In this document: positions 12,929-24,575 of the stretch, piece by piece
Position numbering within the stretch: position 1 is the stretch's first letter
Layout of the letters: each line of letters begins with the position of its first letter
DNA from: Albugo candida
Lineage: Eukaryota > Oomycota > Peronosporomycetes > Albuginales > Albuginaceae
NCBI GenBank assembly: GCA_905220665.1
Contig: CAJNAR010000144.1
Coordinates: 1,046,466-1,110,465 of the forward strand
Direction: 5' to 3'
DNA length: 64,000 nt
Notes under the pieces: generated by a model
Databases searched by the model: none
Told to the model about the DNA's origin: nothing
What the model saw: the letters and a program-made list of their open reading frames with translations, nothing else
Position numbers and translations under genes: made by a program

Positions 12929-15900
12929 ATGTCGCAAGCGACTTTGAAATCAAGAAATGTCATCGGCATTCTACGAGAAGTGCATAGTATTTGGGAGCGT
13001 CGCGTGCCACTGACACCGTTCCATGTGAGTAAATTAGTGGCAACAGGAGTCAAAGTTGTTATTCAGCCCTCCGCACTTCGAATTTTTACAAATGAGCAAT
13101 ATGAAAAGGCAGGCGCCACCATAACAGAGAACTTGGAGTTGGCGGATGTCATTCTTGGCGTCAAGCAAGTTTCCTGCTCAAATTTACTTTCAAAAAAGAC
13201 GTATATGTTTTTCAGTCACACAATTAAAGGACAGACCGAAAATATGGCGCTTTTGGATGCAATTCGTTCCAAGAATATCACATTGTTTGACTATGAGTGC
13301 ATTACGGAAAATGGAAAGCTCAACGGAAAACGTTTGATCGCTTTCGGAGAGAATGCAGGGCAGGCAGGGATGATTGCAGGACTTCGAGGTCTTGGAGAAC
13401 GCCTCATTCATTTGGGATACTCGACACCATTTGTAAATATTGGCTCCGCGTACATGTACTGTAGCTTGGAAAGTGCCAAGAAAGCAGTCGAAACTGCAGG
13501 GAATAAGATCAAAGTCGAAGGAATACCCCGTGAATTGGCACCACTCAGCTTTGTTTTCACTGGAGAGGGGAATGTATCGCGAGGGGCTCAGGAGATCTTT
13601 AGACTGATGCCGCATCAAATGGTGAATCCGTCAGAATTGCCTCATCTACCACCCAACCCACATATTTTGTATGGCACAGTTGCTACAAGCGAATTTCTAG
13701 CTGTACCAAAGGACCCTAACGCACGTGCTTCCCATTCCAAGCGAGATTATTACGCACATCCTGATCAGTATGAAGGCGTCTTTCATGATCGTATCGCTCC
13801 TTACACAAGCATGATTATAAATGGGATGTACTGGGATGATCGATTTCCAAGATTGATGACCAAGCAGCAATTGAAACACATGTATGATGGAGGAAATCGC
13901 AAGCTTATAGGCATTGCTGATATCACTTGTGATATAGGTGGTAGTATTGAATGGACAGAGTATGCGACCAAAATTGAAAAACCATTTGCGATGTATGATA
14001 TTACGAATGGTCGAATGCGAGATGGTCTAGACGGTGATGGAGTGATGATGATGACAGTTGATCACTTGCCCAGTGAGCTTGCCATAGAATCGAGTCAGCA
14101 CTTTGGTGAAAAGCTGATGCCATTTTTGCAAACTCTGACATCTGTACCACTTCCAATTCAAGTTGCGGACCTACCAACATCATTGAAGGGAGCCTGCATC
14201 GTCAGCAATGGTGCATTAGCTCCTGCATATGAGTACATTGATCGCCTGAGGGCGGATAAAAGTCGACGTAGCTCTGGACAGCTGCCACTGGAAGCTGATC
14301 AGAGTACTAGCTGTTGTATCCGTTTAGAAGGGCACTTGTTTGATACTGGATTGATCAACAAGATCTTGGACTTGGTCGAGTCTGAGCATGGAGAATCTCA
14401 CTTGTTTGACTGTAAAATTCGTCCGAGCAACTACGATGCAGCACAAAGTAGCATTTCAAGTGCTATTTTGAGGGTGACTACAGAGAACAAAACTCAATTG
14501 GAATCCATCAAGCACAAAATATCCAATCTTTGCTCATCTATTGAAGAAGCCAACGCTTCCATGACCGAGTTGAATGAATGCTCTGTTTCCCAACTCCAAA
14601 CACAAAAACAGACACTTTGTACACTTCCCGCGAAGCAGAAAAGATCCGTGTTGTGCCTCGGTAGTGGTCTTGTTGCAGCTCCATTAGTCGAATATCTCTC
14701 ACGCGAGGATCATCAACACGTGACAATAGTTTCTGGTGTACTTGGAGAAGCCGAACGCACCAAGAACAGATTCTCACGTCCAAATATACACGCTATCCAT
14801 CTGGATGTATTGGCGAAGGAAGCTGAATTGCAGCGTTTGATCAATGACGCTGATTGCGTCGTGTCGCTCTTACCTGCATCGATGCATGTCCAAATAGCTA
14901 ATCTCTGCATATCTTCTCGAGTTCCAATGGTTACCGCAAGTTATGTGTCTCCTGATATGAAAATGTTGGATTCAAAAGCTCGAGAAGCCAAGATACCAAT
15001 TCTCTGTGAGCTCGGACTTGATCCTGGAATGGATCATATGAGTGCCGTAAGAGTTATCGACGAGGTAAAAGCTTTGGGAGGTACCGTTGTATCATTCTCT
15101 TCCGTATGTGGTGGCCTTCCTTCTCCGGAGGCTGCGGACAATCCCATCGGGTATAAATTCAGCTGGAGTCCTCGAGGTGTGTTGACGGCAGCACTCAATT
15201 CTGCTCGATATCGGAAGAACGGTGAGATTGTAAATGTGGAAGGAAAGCATTTGCTGAAGATGAGTGAGCCTATTCGTTTTCTACCAGCATTGGCGCTTGA
15301 GCAGATTCCTAATCGAGATTCTCTTATATATGGTGATCTATACGGTATTCCTCACGCTGAAACTCTTTTTAGGGGAACACTGCGTTACAATGGCTGTTGT
15401 CGCGTTTTGGATCAATTGAAACATTTCGGACTTTTTGACACCGACAACACTTTCCAGTCTTTGCCGTTTTCAACTTGGCCGGAGCTACTTCACCATCTGG
15501 AAACGACAAATAGGATTGAATTGGATGATGATGCAGCCGCTTTTATCAATTGGCTGGGCATGTGCGATGAGAAGACTCAATTTGAGCGAGGTTCCTCTAC
15601 ACTCGACACGTTTTGCTCCTTACTCCAAAAGAAACTTTCATACGAACCAGGTGAGCGAGATATGGCATTGATGCATCACGAGTTCGGCATCCAGTATCGG
15701 AATGGAAGAAAGGAGAAGAGGACGTCCACTTTTGTTGGTTACGGATCTGAAAATGGTGACACAATCATGGCCAAAACTGTTGGTATTACTGCTGCTATTG
15801 GTGCCCAGCTGATTCTGGAGAAGGTTGTGCTTAGTCGTGGTGTGCTGATTCCGACGACAAGAGAGATTTATGAGCCCGCACTCGATAGATTGAAGGCGGA

Positions 15901-15940
15901 AGGTATTGGTTTTAAAGAAAGGATAGTAGCGCAACCGTGA
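12929..15940 (+). CDS. bifunctional lysine-ketoglutarate reductase / saccharopine dehydrogenase (aminoadipic semialdehyde synthase)
   Basis: An uninterrupted 1003-residue frame carries out the first two steps of lysine breakdown through saccharopine: lysine + 2-oxoglutarate to saccharopine, then to aminoadipic semialdehyde + glutamate. The N-terminal half is the reductase: residues 12-150 show IGILREVHSIWERRVPL and the following alanine-dehydrogenase-like fold, GLRGLGERLIHLG lies at 151-163, and the DITCDIGGSIEW motif starts near 331. A linker runs from about 480 to 570. The dehydrogenase half has a Rossmann nucleotide loop (LGSG, 577-580), CELGLDPGMDHMS from 693, an FRGTLRYNG block, and an MAKTVGITAAIGAQL...RGVLIPTTREIYEP C terminus. 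Length is close to plant and animal LKR/SDH. No clear mitochondrial leader is visible. It has no intron, unlike its neighbours, and all motifs look intact. Confidence 0.96.
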   Translation: MSQATLKSRNVIGILREVHSIWERRVPLTPFHVSKLVATGVKVVIQPSALRIFTNEQYEKAGATITENLELADVILGVKQVSCSNLLSKKTYMFFSHTIKGQTENMALLDAIRSKNITLFDYECITENGKLNGKRLIAFGENAGQAGMIAGLRGLGERLIHLGYSTPFVNIGSAYMYCSLESAKKAVETAGNKIKVEGIPRELAPLSFVFTGEGNVSRGAQEIFRLMPHQMVNPSELPHLPPNPHILYGTVATSEFLAVPKDPNARASHSKRDYYAHPDQYEGVFHDRIAPYTSMIINGMYWDDRFPRLMTKQQLKHMYDGGNRKLIGIADITCDIGGSIEWTEYATKIEKPFAMYDITNGRMRDGLDGDGVMMMTVDHLPSELAIESSQHFGEKLMPFLQTLTSVPLPIQVADLPTSLKGACIVSNGALAPAYEYIDRLRADKSRRSSGQLPLEADQSTSCCIRLEGHLFDTGLINKILDLVESEHGESHLFDCKIRPSNYDAAQSSISSAILRVTTENKTQLESIKHKISNLCSSIEEANASMTELNECSVSQLQTQKQTLCTLPAKQKRSVLCLGSGLVAAPLVEYLSREDHQHVTIVSGVLGEAERTKNRFSRPNIHAIHLDVLAKEAELQRLINDADCVVSLLPASMHVQIANLCISSRVPMVTASYVSPDMKMLDSKAREAKIPILCELGLDPGMDHMSAVRVIDEVKALGGTVVSFSSVCGGLPSPEAADNPIGYKFSWSPRGVLTAALNSARYRKNGEIVNVEGKHLLKMSEPIRFLPALALEQIPNRDSLIYGDLYGIPHAETLFRGTLRYNGCCRVLDQLKHFGLFDTDNTFQSLPFSTWPELLHHLETTNRIELDDDAAAFINWLGMCDEKTQFERGSSTLDTFCSLLQKKLSYEPGERDMALMHHEFGIQYRNGRKEKRTSTFVGYGSENGDTIMAKTVGITAAIGAQLILEKVVLSRGVLIPTTREIYEPALDRLKAEGIGFKERIVAQP

Positions 15941-18034
15941 TAGAATATCACCCGTATCTCGAGATCATACGCCGTATCGGAGTTTTATTATTGAGATCAT
16001 GTGGAAGAAGGACAGTGGCCCACATGTCTCGTCGATAGCTCTCCAAAGAGATTTGTGCTGTTATGATCTATACTTATTTTCTGCCTCTTTTGTATCGTGC
16101 TGGCTGCAAATCTCTCAATGATCGAATTATTGTTCATCAGAGCAATTAATATCACCTATAAGCTCACACATTCCTATCACTAATCAAACGCACCCAACAT
16201 CTGGTAAATCGTCGATGCTATGCAGGTTCGGGGGTTAGACGTGGAATAATTAGGAGAAGAAATGTCACAAGTAGTTGATAGCTCTCTCCTTTCAATACTC
16301 AAACGCTTTTCAAATTATTACTCCTGCATTCTGTACAATTATACCGAGTATCGTGATGAATTTTGGCAATTTAGGCATGGTTGTATTAATGCCCTTCTAA
16401 TTGGTATTCACTGCATTTGCGCCTCCTTCCATTTCCTACCGTGCTTCCGATGGTCTGTTATCCTTTGAGAATTACGTCGGATGTTCTCGAGCGGCATTAC
16501 ACGTTTATGTCGTAGCACAAGGTATCTGACTAAAAAATCGTCATTAATGTCCACCAAATTGCCCGAGAGCTGTAGTGGTGTGCAGGAAAGACTGCGCGTT
16601 GCTGGGTCGCTTTGTAAGTAAGCGATAAACACGCGTCATTTCTTGCTACTCTTATAATGATGCTGGCTCTACTTTTTTATGAAGCAGCGGGAGTAGTAGA
16701 AAAATTCTCACATGAACCTGGCAGAGCCGTGATCATGTGCGAGCACGGTAAATCGCCATTATGTATACGGACATTCGTGGTCTAAAGATCCTATGTAGCT
16801 TTGTTCGATTGGTAAGAACAAAGTGAATAGAATAACTCAAAACGGAAAAACTGAACAATTGTTGCAAACAAAATAAGGCATTTACCTGATCACTACGCAC
16901 AAAAGTCATTTGGCATTTGAATAGAATCATCAAATTGACCAAAAGCAAAGCTATAACCGACTTCCTCTTATAAGCAACCATGCTGTATCAAGTGTTTAAA
17001 ATCCGTTCGATATCTCCTTTCAAGTATTTTTCTATTTACAATCTTTGGTTTGCCAATGGGTAATGCGCTGCACAACGTGTGTGTTCCAGTCTGAAAATCT
17101 TTTCTATGTGGTACCTCTTCAAAAAATTTTCAGGGACATTTTTATTGATATGCGAAGCAAAAACCAAATCGGTGGCACACGAAATACTATGCCAATTCTT
17201 TTTGACAAAGCCGAAATGCGTTCTATCACAATAAGAGCGGGATCCCATATGTCCTCCCCAAATCATCAGACTATACTCGATGGAGTATTGAAGCAAATCC
17301 GGCGCATGCCATCATTACGACCAAGCCCCAGACACGATACACGATTACAGAGCTATGAGTCATGTAGACGATATACTGGTTTAGCCGTAAAAGTATTGTA
17401 AGACTCGATTTCGGTGCACAAAAAGCTTCTGTAGCCTTCTTTTCATAATTCTTGGATCCATGAGATTTTTCTTAGAATGAGAATATATTAGTCAGCGAGT
17501 TGATACCGAAAAAATGGGCCTGAGTAAAATTTGTCCGTTCCCACTCTTATTAGCCGAAAAATAATGACTCCATAAAATGTCTTAGTCTTAGGTGGAAGTC
17601 GTCAATGGTCAATGGGATGCACATGTACAGATATCATCACGCAGTAAATAATCAATCTGAATGTACTAATACGCCAACCAAAACGACTGGACGTTGGATA
17701 TCAGAGCGTTAAAATGTGCAGAAGGATTGATTATTCATATGAGTTGTGCAACAGATTGCACATTTATCTAGGGGAGGAAGTGATTAGCACCATTTCCCAA
17801 AACCTCATTATGGAAGCCTTTTTTCACGATTATGCAGCGGATGATGTAACGAGAAGGAGCTTCTCCGACACATTAATCTTTTTTTTGGAATGATCGACTA
17901 CGGAAGTAGATTGTGTAGAAGCATTATAGGTAGCCCAAATTTGATCGGTTCGTGGTCTTCAGAGACTTGAAGGTTAGAATTAATCTCGTAATGGATATTC
18001 AGGCGGCTACTGAGCAGTTTCATAATGCAGCCGC
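15941..18034. other. intergenic region
   Basis: About 2 kb between the lysine enzyme gene and the first Copia element. The longest frame (17045-17401, plus, 118 residues) has no recognisable domain. Nothing else is supported. Confidence 0.45.
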
Positions 18035-18132
18035 TGTTAGAAACCGTACAAAAGATAACACACAGATTTGTTGTTTAAAAGGTATATTGAGAACTCTCTA
18101 GCAACCTATCTTACGTTCTCTTTCGACCTTTT
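18035..18132 (-). repeat. 3' LTR of Copia element 1
   Basis: It matches 23168-23267 over nearly its whole length, with scattered mismatches and small length differences. On the minus strand it ends CTAACA. It marks the left edge of the element. Confidence 0.75.
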
Positions 18133-18179
18133 ACTGTCTACGTCTTCACAGGATCGTGATCTTCCATTAGTGAAGATCT

Positions 18180-18920
18180 TCAACTTACCGTCGCTGTATT
18201 CAGTAGATGTAGTTGCGGTTTCCAACACGCCCTCCTCCAAAGATAGTCCATCACTTTGGAAAAGTGTAGTTTGATCAGACCGATCATTGAGCTCAATCTT
18301 TCGAGTCTTTCACTGGCAAGAGGCTTTGTCATGATGTCTGATGGTTTTAACTCAGTCTTGACTTTCCATAACTCCACATTTCCTTTTTCCACTTGATCTA
18401 GGACGTAATGCCAGCACAGTTCGATGTGTCTTGTTCTACGGTTGTATGTATTATTCGTTGGCATAACATAGACCCCCTGAATGTCAATCCCCATACGGAA
18501 AATAGGCTTGACGTTTGAGAAAACTTGTGGTAAAACGTTCCGGAGCCCTTGTACTTCCAACAAGCTTCGCATGCTGCTACATATTATGCCTCTGCAGTTG
18601 ACTGGGCCACGATGCTTCGGCGTCTGGAAGGCCATGATATTGCACCTTCAGCAAGGCAGTGCACGAAAACGGTAACGCTTTTTCGCGTGTCGGGGTCATT
18701 TCCCCAGTTAGAGTCACAGTAGCCATCGACAGTCAAAATTGATTGCTGAACTTCTGTCATATTTCGAGTATACAATTCCTTTTGTCGTCGTGCCAATCAG
18801 GTACCTAAGGACTCTTTTTGCGGCTCCGATGTGCTGCTGCGTAGGATTCTGCACGTAGCGGCTTAATTGTCCAACGGGACATGGGAGTTCAGGCCTGGTA
18901 CAAGTCGCGAGGTACATCAA
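18180..18920 (-). pseudogene. Copia RNase H region
   Basis: Minus-strand fragments in several frames show the conserved YLATCTRPE block, GYCDSNWGNDPDTRKS, the SRRRSIVAQSTAEAEY-type block, and the RTRHIELCWHYV...GNVEL...SDIMTKPL end of Copia RNase H. It follows the reverse transcriptase and is broken by frameshifts. Confidence 0.8.
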
Positions 18921-18976
18921 GACCCGAAGAGCTCTTGGTATGGAAAAGTCTTTCCATTTGCGGATATTTGTTTCCT

Positions 18977-19671
18977 TTATTTCATATCTGTGTCCACCAC
19001 AGTCAAACGTGTGTTACACTTCATCGGAATTCTACTTGAGTGAGCATTACTGAAATTGAAGCGCTCCATAATTTCTTGGCAATACTTTGTCTGGTGGATC
19101 TTTGTGGAATGTTCGCTCTGTTCCACCTGCATACCCAGTACGTGTTGAACATACCTTGGTCTTTCAACCCATAACACTTGTCCAGAAACTCAAACATTTT
19201 GATCTTGAAGTCTAGAATTTTCGGTTGCACATAAGATGTCATCCACGTAGAGAAGTAGAATCGTGAATTCGCCGTCATGATCGTAGAAGTAGAGGTATGG
19301 TTCTTTCGCAGATTGCATAAATCATAATCAGCAAACCAGCGATTCACTTCGCTGTTCCGTTTTCTTCCAGATCGACGTAATCCATAGAGTGCTTTGTCAA
19401 TGACCATCCCTTTGTTTTTGCAAGGATAGCGTTCGACTTCCTCCAGAAATTGCTTGATGCTCAGGGCGGCATTGATGTCACCCTGATAGATTGTAATACC
19501 TTGTAAGATGCCCACCGCAACAAACATCCTGAATGTGGCCATGCGTGCCACAGGGGAGAAGTTATCCTTGAAATCGATGCCAGGCCTCTGCTTGTCACCC
19601 CTCGCCATAACTCGTGCCTTGAACCTCACCACGTAGCCTAACTGATCTGTCTTGAGAACGAAGACCCACAT
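18977..19671 (-). pseudogene. Copia reverse transcriptase region
   Basis: Visible motifs are the KARVMARGDKQRPGIDF block, FSPVARMATFR, the GDINAAL catalytic-Asp region and KALYGLRRSGR. Downstream, the region expected to carry YVDD is in another frame and altered. Stops and frame changes make it non-functional. Confidence 0.85.
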
Positions 19672-20155
19672 CGTTCTGATAGTTTGTTGTCCACTTGGGA
19701 TATCCGAACGCGAAATTTACCTTAAAACTTCTTCGTCTTCTAAAGAGGCCATTTCAGTATCCATTGCATTGCGCCACAATTCTGCGTCTTTTGATCGCAT
19801 GGCTTGGTGATAATTCTTACGGATTTTGATGTCCTTTTCGTGTAATCCACGCTGGTCACGACAATCCATGTTTGATGTCTTGTATGTTGAATACACTTTT
19901 TAAAGCTCTAATCCCACAAGTCCATTTTCTGCTCCATTCTTAGACAGCAGTGAATGTTTTAATCTAGCAGCTTTCAGTAGCTTTGCATTTTTTAAATTTA
20001 TCTTGGTGCGTTTCCTTTCGCGCATCCGTCGAATTTGGACTCCCCTCGGACGTCGATGTCCAATTGATTGATTGTAGCGGATTGCTAGTTGTTGCTTGGT
20101 AATGTGATACGTTTTAAGTTCACGTTCTTTCTCTGGTTCAAAGTTGTGTTTTTGC

Positions 20156-20596
20156 TCATCGTCTTGCGAGCTGTCTAAGATTCCTTTCACTGTAGCCAGA
20201 TATGTGACGTGACCGGCTGACTCGGCATCCCAATTTCGAGATCTCTATCATTTCCACTGCTAGCAATATTATTGCCAAAAACTTCGCTGCCCTAATGCTT
20301 CCCAACCTGAGCTTGTGTCCGCTTGAGTATTTCTGTTCAGCCTGCAGACTTACCGTAAATTCGCGAGCAAACTCATGGGTTTCGCTTTCCAGCGCTTCGT
20401 TGAGATCACAGGTTACAGGAACGTCACTGTTGCTCAGTATGTCTTCCCACACGAGTTTCTCTTCACTATCAAGATCACCCGGTGGTGTCTCCACCTCTTG
20501 ATCTTCGCCTAATATCGTCCCCTTGCAAGTTTTTGTTGATTCCATGTCGACATCGTCGCAATTTTCTGCTGATTCCATATCAACATTGCTGCACAC
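20156..20596 (-). pseudogene. Copia pol linker between integrase and reverse transcriptase
   Basis: An acidic, low-complexity minus-strand frame lies between the integrase and reverse transcriptase parts. It contains repeated CDDVDMES/TCK-type segments. This position matches the variable linker of Copia polyproteins. No catalytic motif is expected. Confidence 0.5.
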
Positions 20597-20655
20597 ATAC
20601 TGCTTATCGGGCGGTGTCGCAGTCGGCTAGTTGGTGGAATACGTCTTGGTTTTAC

Positions 20656-21804
20656 TCAGTAAGATTTTCCAGTTCCCCTCTTTGATGAAGTCATCAAATG
20701 CCTGTAACCATCTCCTGACTTCATTTGAGTATGTGGATCATGACGGTTCTTGTACTTGATTGATTCATTAATTTTCACATCTGAAACGAATCCCTTCTTG
20801 TGTTCGGTGAGGAAGTACACGTTACAACCCACAACATCTTCGCAGTAGCCTAACAAGAGTCCAATTCTGCAGTTCATATATTTTCTTTCTTTTTGAGACG
20901 GGAACATGGCAGTAAGTCAAGGAATCAAATGCTCGCAGGTGATGGATGTCCAGATTAGAGCCAAACAGGGTCTCGTATGGTGTACATGCTGCTCCTTTGC
21001 AGTACACACGATTCTTGATGTAAATTGAATTTTCTAATGCATGCACCTAGAACGACTTCGGAAATCCAGATTGATGCATCATTGCCTTGATCATTCTGAT
21101 CAATGTCTGGTGTGTTCGTTCTACCAGGTTAAGCTGAGAAGCGTTTAGTACAACCTTGGTGTGCACTATGCCATTTTTGGTATACCAGTCCTCCTTTGTT
21201 CTATTTCAGAACTCTTGTCCTTTCCGGACTTGTCGCACCAAATTCTCCTGTTGCACGTTTTTGTCGAGTTCATGGGCATGGTGTCGCTCTGCCCATTTGA
21301 TATAGTTTTTAAGCGCACATTTACTTCGCCTTCGGTCTTAGAATTTAATGTGAAAGCCTTCATGTAGCGTGAATATCCGTCCATGACCACGAGAACAGCA
21401 GAATTTGGCGAGCCATTGTTTACCCCGGGAATAATTAGGTATGCGAAGATAATGTCATTTACTCTCGCCATTTTCCTGTCGATAGCTTTTCGAAATCCTT
21501 TTCTTCGCTGCTTGCCAAAGTGACAATCCGCACAATCTAGTTTTCCCCGGAGCTTGAGCATGATGCTCTTGTCCATCCCCCGATCAACCATTTGCCAAAT
21601 ATATTCAGGGCAGATATGTCCAAGTCTCTCGTGCCAGACGTCACTGTCTGCGACGCCATCTGTATTAGCAAAGTTTGTAGAAACTTGCTTCTTGCCTCTC
21701 GGTTGATCTTTCTTGTTTGCGTCATTGCCAGTATTATGAGCAGTGAACGTCCATAGATTATTGTTGTATTGTGTTCGGATTACACTTGCCCCATCCTTTA
21801 TCAT
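20656..21804 (-). pseudogene. Copia integrase region with GAG-pre-integrase zinc site
   Basis: The minus strand shows WHERLGHICPEYIW, the CADCHFGKQRRKGF zinc-binding half, VVMDGYSRY with the first catalytic Asp, and the post-catalytic TPYETLFGSNLDIHHLRAF block. These sit in different frames, so the integrase is broken. Confidence 0.82.
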
Positions 21805-21879
21805 TCCAAATGATTAGTTTTCATTATTCCATGTCATTTCGAAACCTTGATCCATTGCTAGGCCAGGTGAAAATAAATT

Positions 21880-22158
21880 TCAGCCAGCTGTTGGGACGTA
21901 TAATACGTCTTCCACAAGTAAGAACACCATTTGTTCGTCAATCATCACTGAAAGAAGGATAGTTCCAAATCCTTTTGCTTTAGCGTCAACACCATCAGCA
22001 AAGCCTGAAATATTTGGATTCCACTCGCTATCATCCATATTTTGTAGTGTCGTAAAATATTCTTTGCACGCTGTGATATGTATATTCGATCCCGAGTCAA
22101 AGTACCATTGACAAGGTTCATATCCTTTACTGATGAGCTTTGTAACTTCTCCCATCAC
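21880..22158 (-). pseudogene. Copia aspartic protease region
   Basis: The frame contains WYFDSGSNIHIT, the Asp-Ser-Gly active site typical of Copia proteases, followed by an LLVEDVLYVP block. A weakened zinc knuckle (CLYCGGDH..., last Cys replaced) lies upstream at 22282-22326. Confidence 0.85.
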
Positions 22159-22709
22159 AACTTCGCGCTTCTATGAATTTCTACGATCATCATCTGGATT
22201 TCCTTCAACTTCTTGTGTCGCTACCTTTTGTTCTCCCGAACGAGCATGATTTGATTTTCCGTTTTTTATTCCTTCCAAATTTGGACTATCACGTTTGAAA
22301 TGATCTCCACCGCAATATAAGCAACCACCAGTTCCAATTCTTGCTCTTGGTTTTCTATCAGTATGGTTATATGTATTTTTGCCGTGCTGAGTTTCGCCTT
22401 GCGTATACTGGTCTTTTTGTTGTTGCTTGTTTCCAAAAGCATGGTTTCGCAGTCTTCGTTTCTTTATTCTGCGGTAATTATCATCTCTCGAAGCAGTTCC
22501 GGTGTGTATTTTGCCACGTTCGTGCTGAATAACACTTTACGCCTTAATTCATCATAGCACACCTGTGACGGAAGACTTCTTAACATGCGATCCACCATCT
22601 GCAAGTCATTTACGTGTGATCCTGAATCTACCAGTTGATTCTTGATATCGAGAAGTTTGTAGAGATGGCTCCATACGTTTCCTTTTCCACGCAGATGAGT
22701 CCTGTGTAG

Positions 22710-23162
22710 CTAACCCTGCAAGCGATACACCTTCTGCGCAATCATAGCAGGATTTGTCTTGCCCTCGTGGATCGATACGAGCTCAGCCCACATCTCCGTG
22801 CCTGTACTCTTCCTCATCACTTGTTTTGCAAGTTTCATTGACAGTGATCCTTGGATAAGAAATTTGATTTTGGCTTGCTTTTTCTTAAATTCGCCCTTCT
22901 CTTCGTCGTTCCAGCTTACGTCTTGGCACTCTTCAACAATAGCGATCTGGTCTAATAAGGTTTCCTCGTACGCATTCATCATGGCATGTTTGTAGAATTT
23001 CTAGTCGTCTCCATTCCAGTGTATGGGAGTCCCTGCATGCCCAATCGTGAATTCGTTGCGTTCTTCTCCGTCGCTGTCGAAGTCTGACAATGAAGATACG
23101 TTCTGTCTTTTGTGTCGCGTCGGTCGCGTAGCACCGCGTAGTCTCTGGGTGCTTGGGCTCAT
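22710..23162 (-). pseudogene. Copia gag region
   Basis: It begins MSPSTQRLRGATRP at 23162, immediately inside the LTR, and reads into a UBN2-type gag with the segments DVSWNDEEKGEFKKKQAK and GTEMWAELVSIHEG. A single in-frame TAG at 23001-23003 interrupts it just after an IHWNGDD segment. The rest of gag continues in another frame toward the zinc knuckle. Confidence 0.75.
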
Positions 23163-23167
23163 AACCG

Positions 23168-23267
23168 TATTAGAAACCGTACAAAAGATACCACACAAAG
23201 ACTTGCTGTTTAAAAAGTATATTGGGAACTCCCTAAGCAACTAGCTCATTTCTCTCTGTGACCTTTT
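23168..23267 (-). repeat. 5' LTR of Copia element 1
   Basis: Partner of 18035-18132. On the minus strand it ends CTAATA, directly followed by a GGTTATGAGCC stretch where a primer-binding site would be expected. Confidence 0.75.
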
Positions 23268-24282
23268 CCCGAAGCAAATATTTACATTTGGGCCAATCGG
23301 TTCGTTGATTTCATAGTCGTAATGGATCGTGATTGTATGACATCGCATATGACTTTTAGTATATGTGACGAAAAGAAACTATAGCTTTCAATTTTTTTGC
23401 TACTTTCACGTACAAAAATGGGTCCAGCGATCAATTTTGCATGCGGAAAGTTTCATTCAAGTCATTGTAATGGCTCTTGAAAGTGCTATGGTACGCATAA
23501 TCCTCAGTCCCCATCCATGGACCTATTCTGGCTACTGCATTGTCTGTGTGATCAGTTTCAACCACGAATTCGGGGATAGCTCACTGGGTGCATTATCTAT
23601 ACGACTGAATGATATTTGCCATCAACCATAGTACAATTAATCGCTATGTTCCTGGTAAAATTCAGGTGATGCAGATACTCGACTAGATGACTTCGACTTG
23701 GCCGTTCGGCAATGGAATAATGACAAGTGCCATTCTTTATACCATGAGAGCTCTTTTAACTTTCGCCGTAACCTTGGCGATGGCCTTAATTAACAAGGTA
23801 ACAATAAAAAGCGAAATCGGATCCTAAACAGAAAATCTTCACGTGCTATCGTCCAGTTGCGATGGCAGCGCAATAATTTCCCGTTGCAGCGATACTGAAG
23901 GCCAAGCTATGGTTTAGTGTCCGTCTTCCTATCTGTAGACACTTTTCTGCATTTTGTAAGCCTCATGACTTCTCCTTGTGTATATACACGAGCCGGGCAA
24001 CAGCTCAAGATACAGTGAACATCAAGCGAGATATTATGATACATTATTGGGTAGAGAGCTGAATGTGATATACTGCTGGTTGCACGGAGCACACCACTTG
24101 AAGTGGCATCAACTCAATTATTCGAAGTGACGTTGACTTTGCACAGCTCTTCCATCATTAAGGTTCAGAAACTTTTATAACTTGTGTCATCGTATATGGT
24201 AAAATTATATCGAGTATCTGGCACTTCTGCTCGTTGATAAGCATTAGGTGACTCTCTTCGATCCTTCATTTACAAAATATGG
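23268..24282. other. intergenic region
   Basis: No recognisable gene. The longest frame (23365-23631) has no domain features. Confidence 0.45.
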
Positions 24283-24575
24283 ATGTACGAAGTTCACAAT
24301 GAGATCGAGAAATGGAGAAGCAAGGTAAGCAATTTGTTTTCTCAAGTACACATCCCTATCATAGTCGCTTACAGGGAGCTCTTGACGGCACAAAAAATGC
24401 TTTGTCTACTTTTAGCTCAAAACATATGGTTGGAGCATCAGTACCGTGTCGCTATGAGCCTGAGTTTATCCCCCAATTCGACTATTATGCACTACAGGAA
24501 TATTTAGCGACAACGTTCACGAAAAGCACTACCCTTTTCGAGGAAAGAGCAATAGGCATCACTATTACGTGTTAG
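24283..24575 (+). CDS. possible two-exon small protein, unknown
   Basis: An ATG frame of 14 codons ends at a perfect AAG|GTAAGC donor (24325). A TTACAG acceptor at 24374 restores an open frame that runs to a stop at 24573-24575. The 80-residue product is acidic to neutral and aromatic-rich in its middle (PEFIPQFDYYALQEY). The 50-base intron has the usual size for this window. I recognise no domain. A second open stretch in another frame (about 24500-24630, with HHYYVLDHAPSDGPFKF) overlaps its end, so the gene may have further exons or be a remnant. Confidence 0.3.

Larger units (their letters stand above)
18035..23267 (-). mobile_element. Ty1/Copia LTR retrotransposon, degenerate, minus strand
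   Basis: About 5.2 kb bounded by related repeats of about 98 bases. In minus-strand order it carries gag, zinc knuckle, protease, integrase, reverse transcriptase and RNase H, which is the Copia order (integrase before reverse transcriptase). Many frame changes and stops break the polyprotein, so it is not autonomous. The gag ATG lies only about 6 bases inside the 5' repeat. No target-site duplication could be seen. It lies opposite in direction to the four upstream genes. Confidence 0.88.

Noticed and set aside
13190..13618. 142-codon minus frame inside the lysine enzyme gene
   Set aside because: Shadow of the well supported plus-strand gene.
17045..17401. 118-codon plus frame in the spacer before Copia 1
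   Set aside because: No recognisable domain and no splice partners.
18035..23267. Gypsy-type assignment for the first LTR element
   Set aside because: Integrase lies before reverse transcriptase and the protease has the Copia DSG context, so it is Copia.
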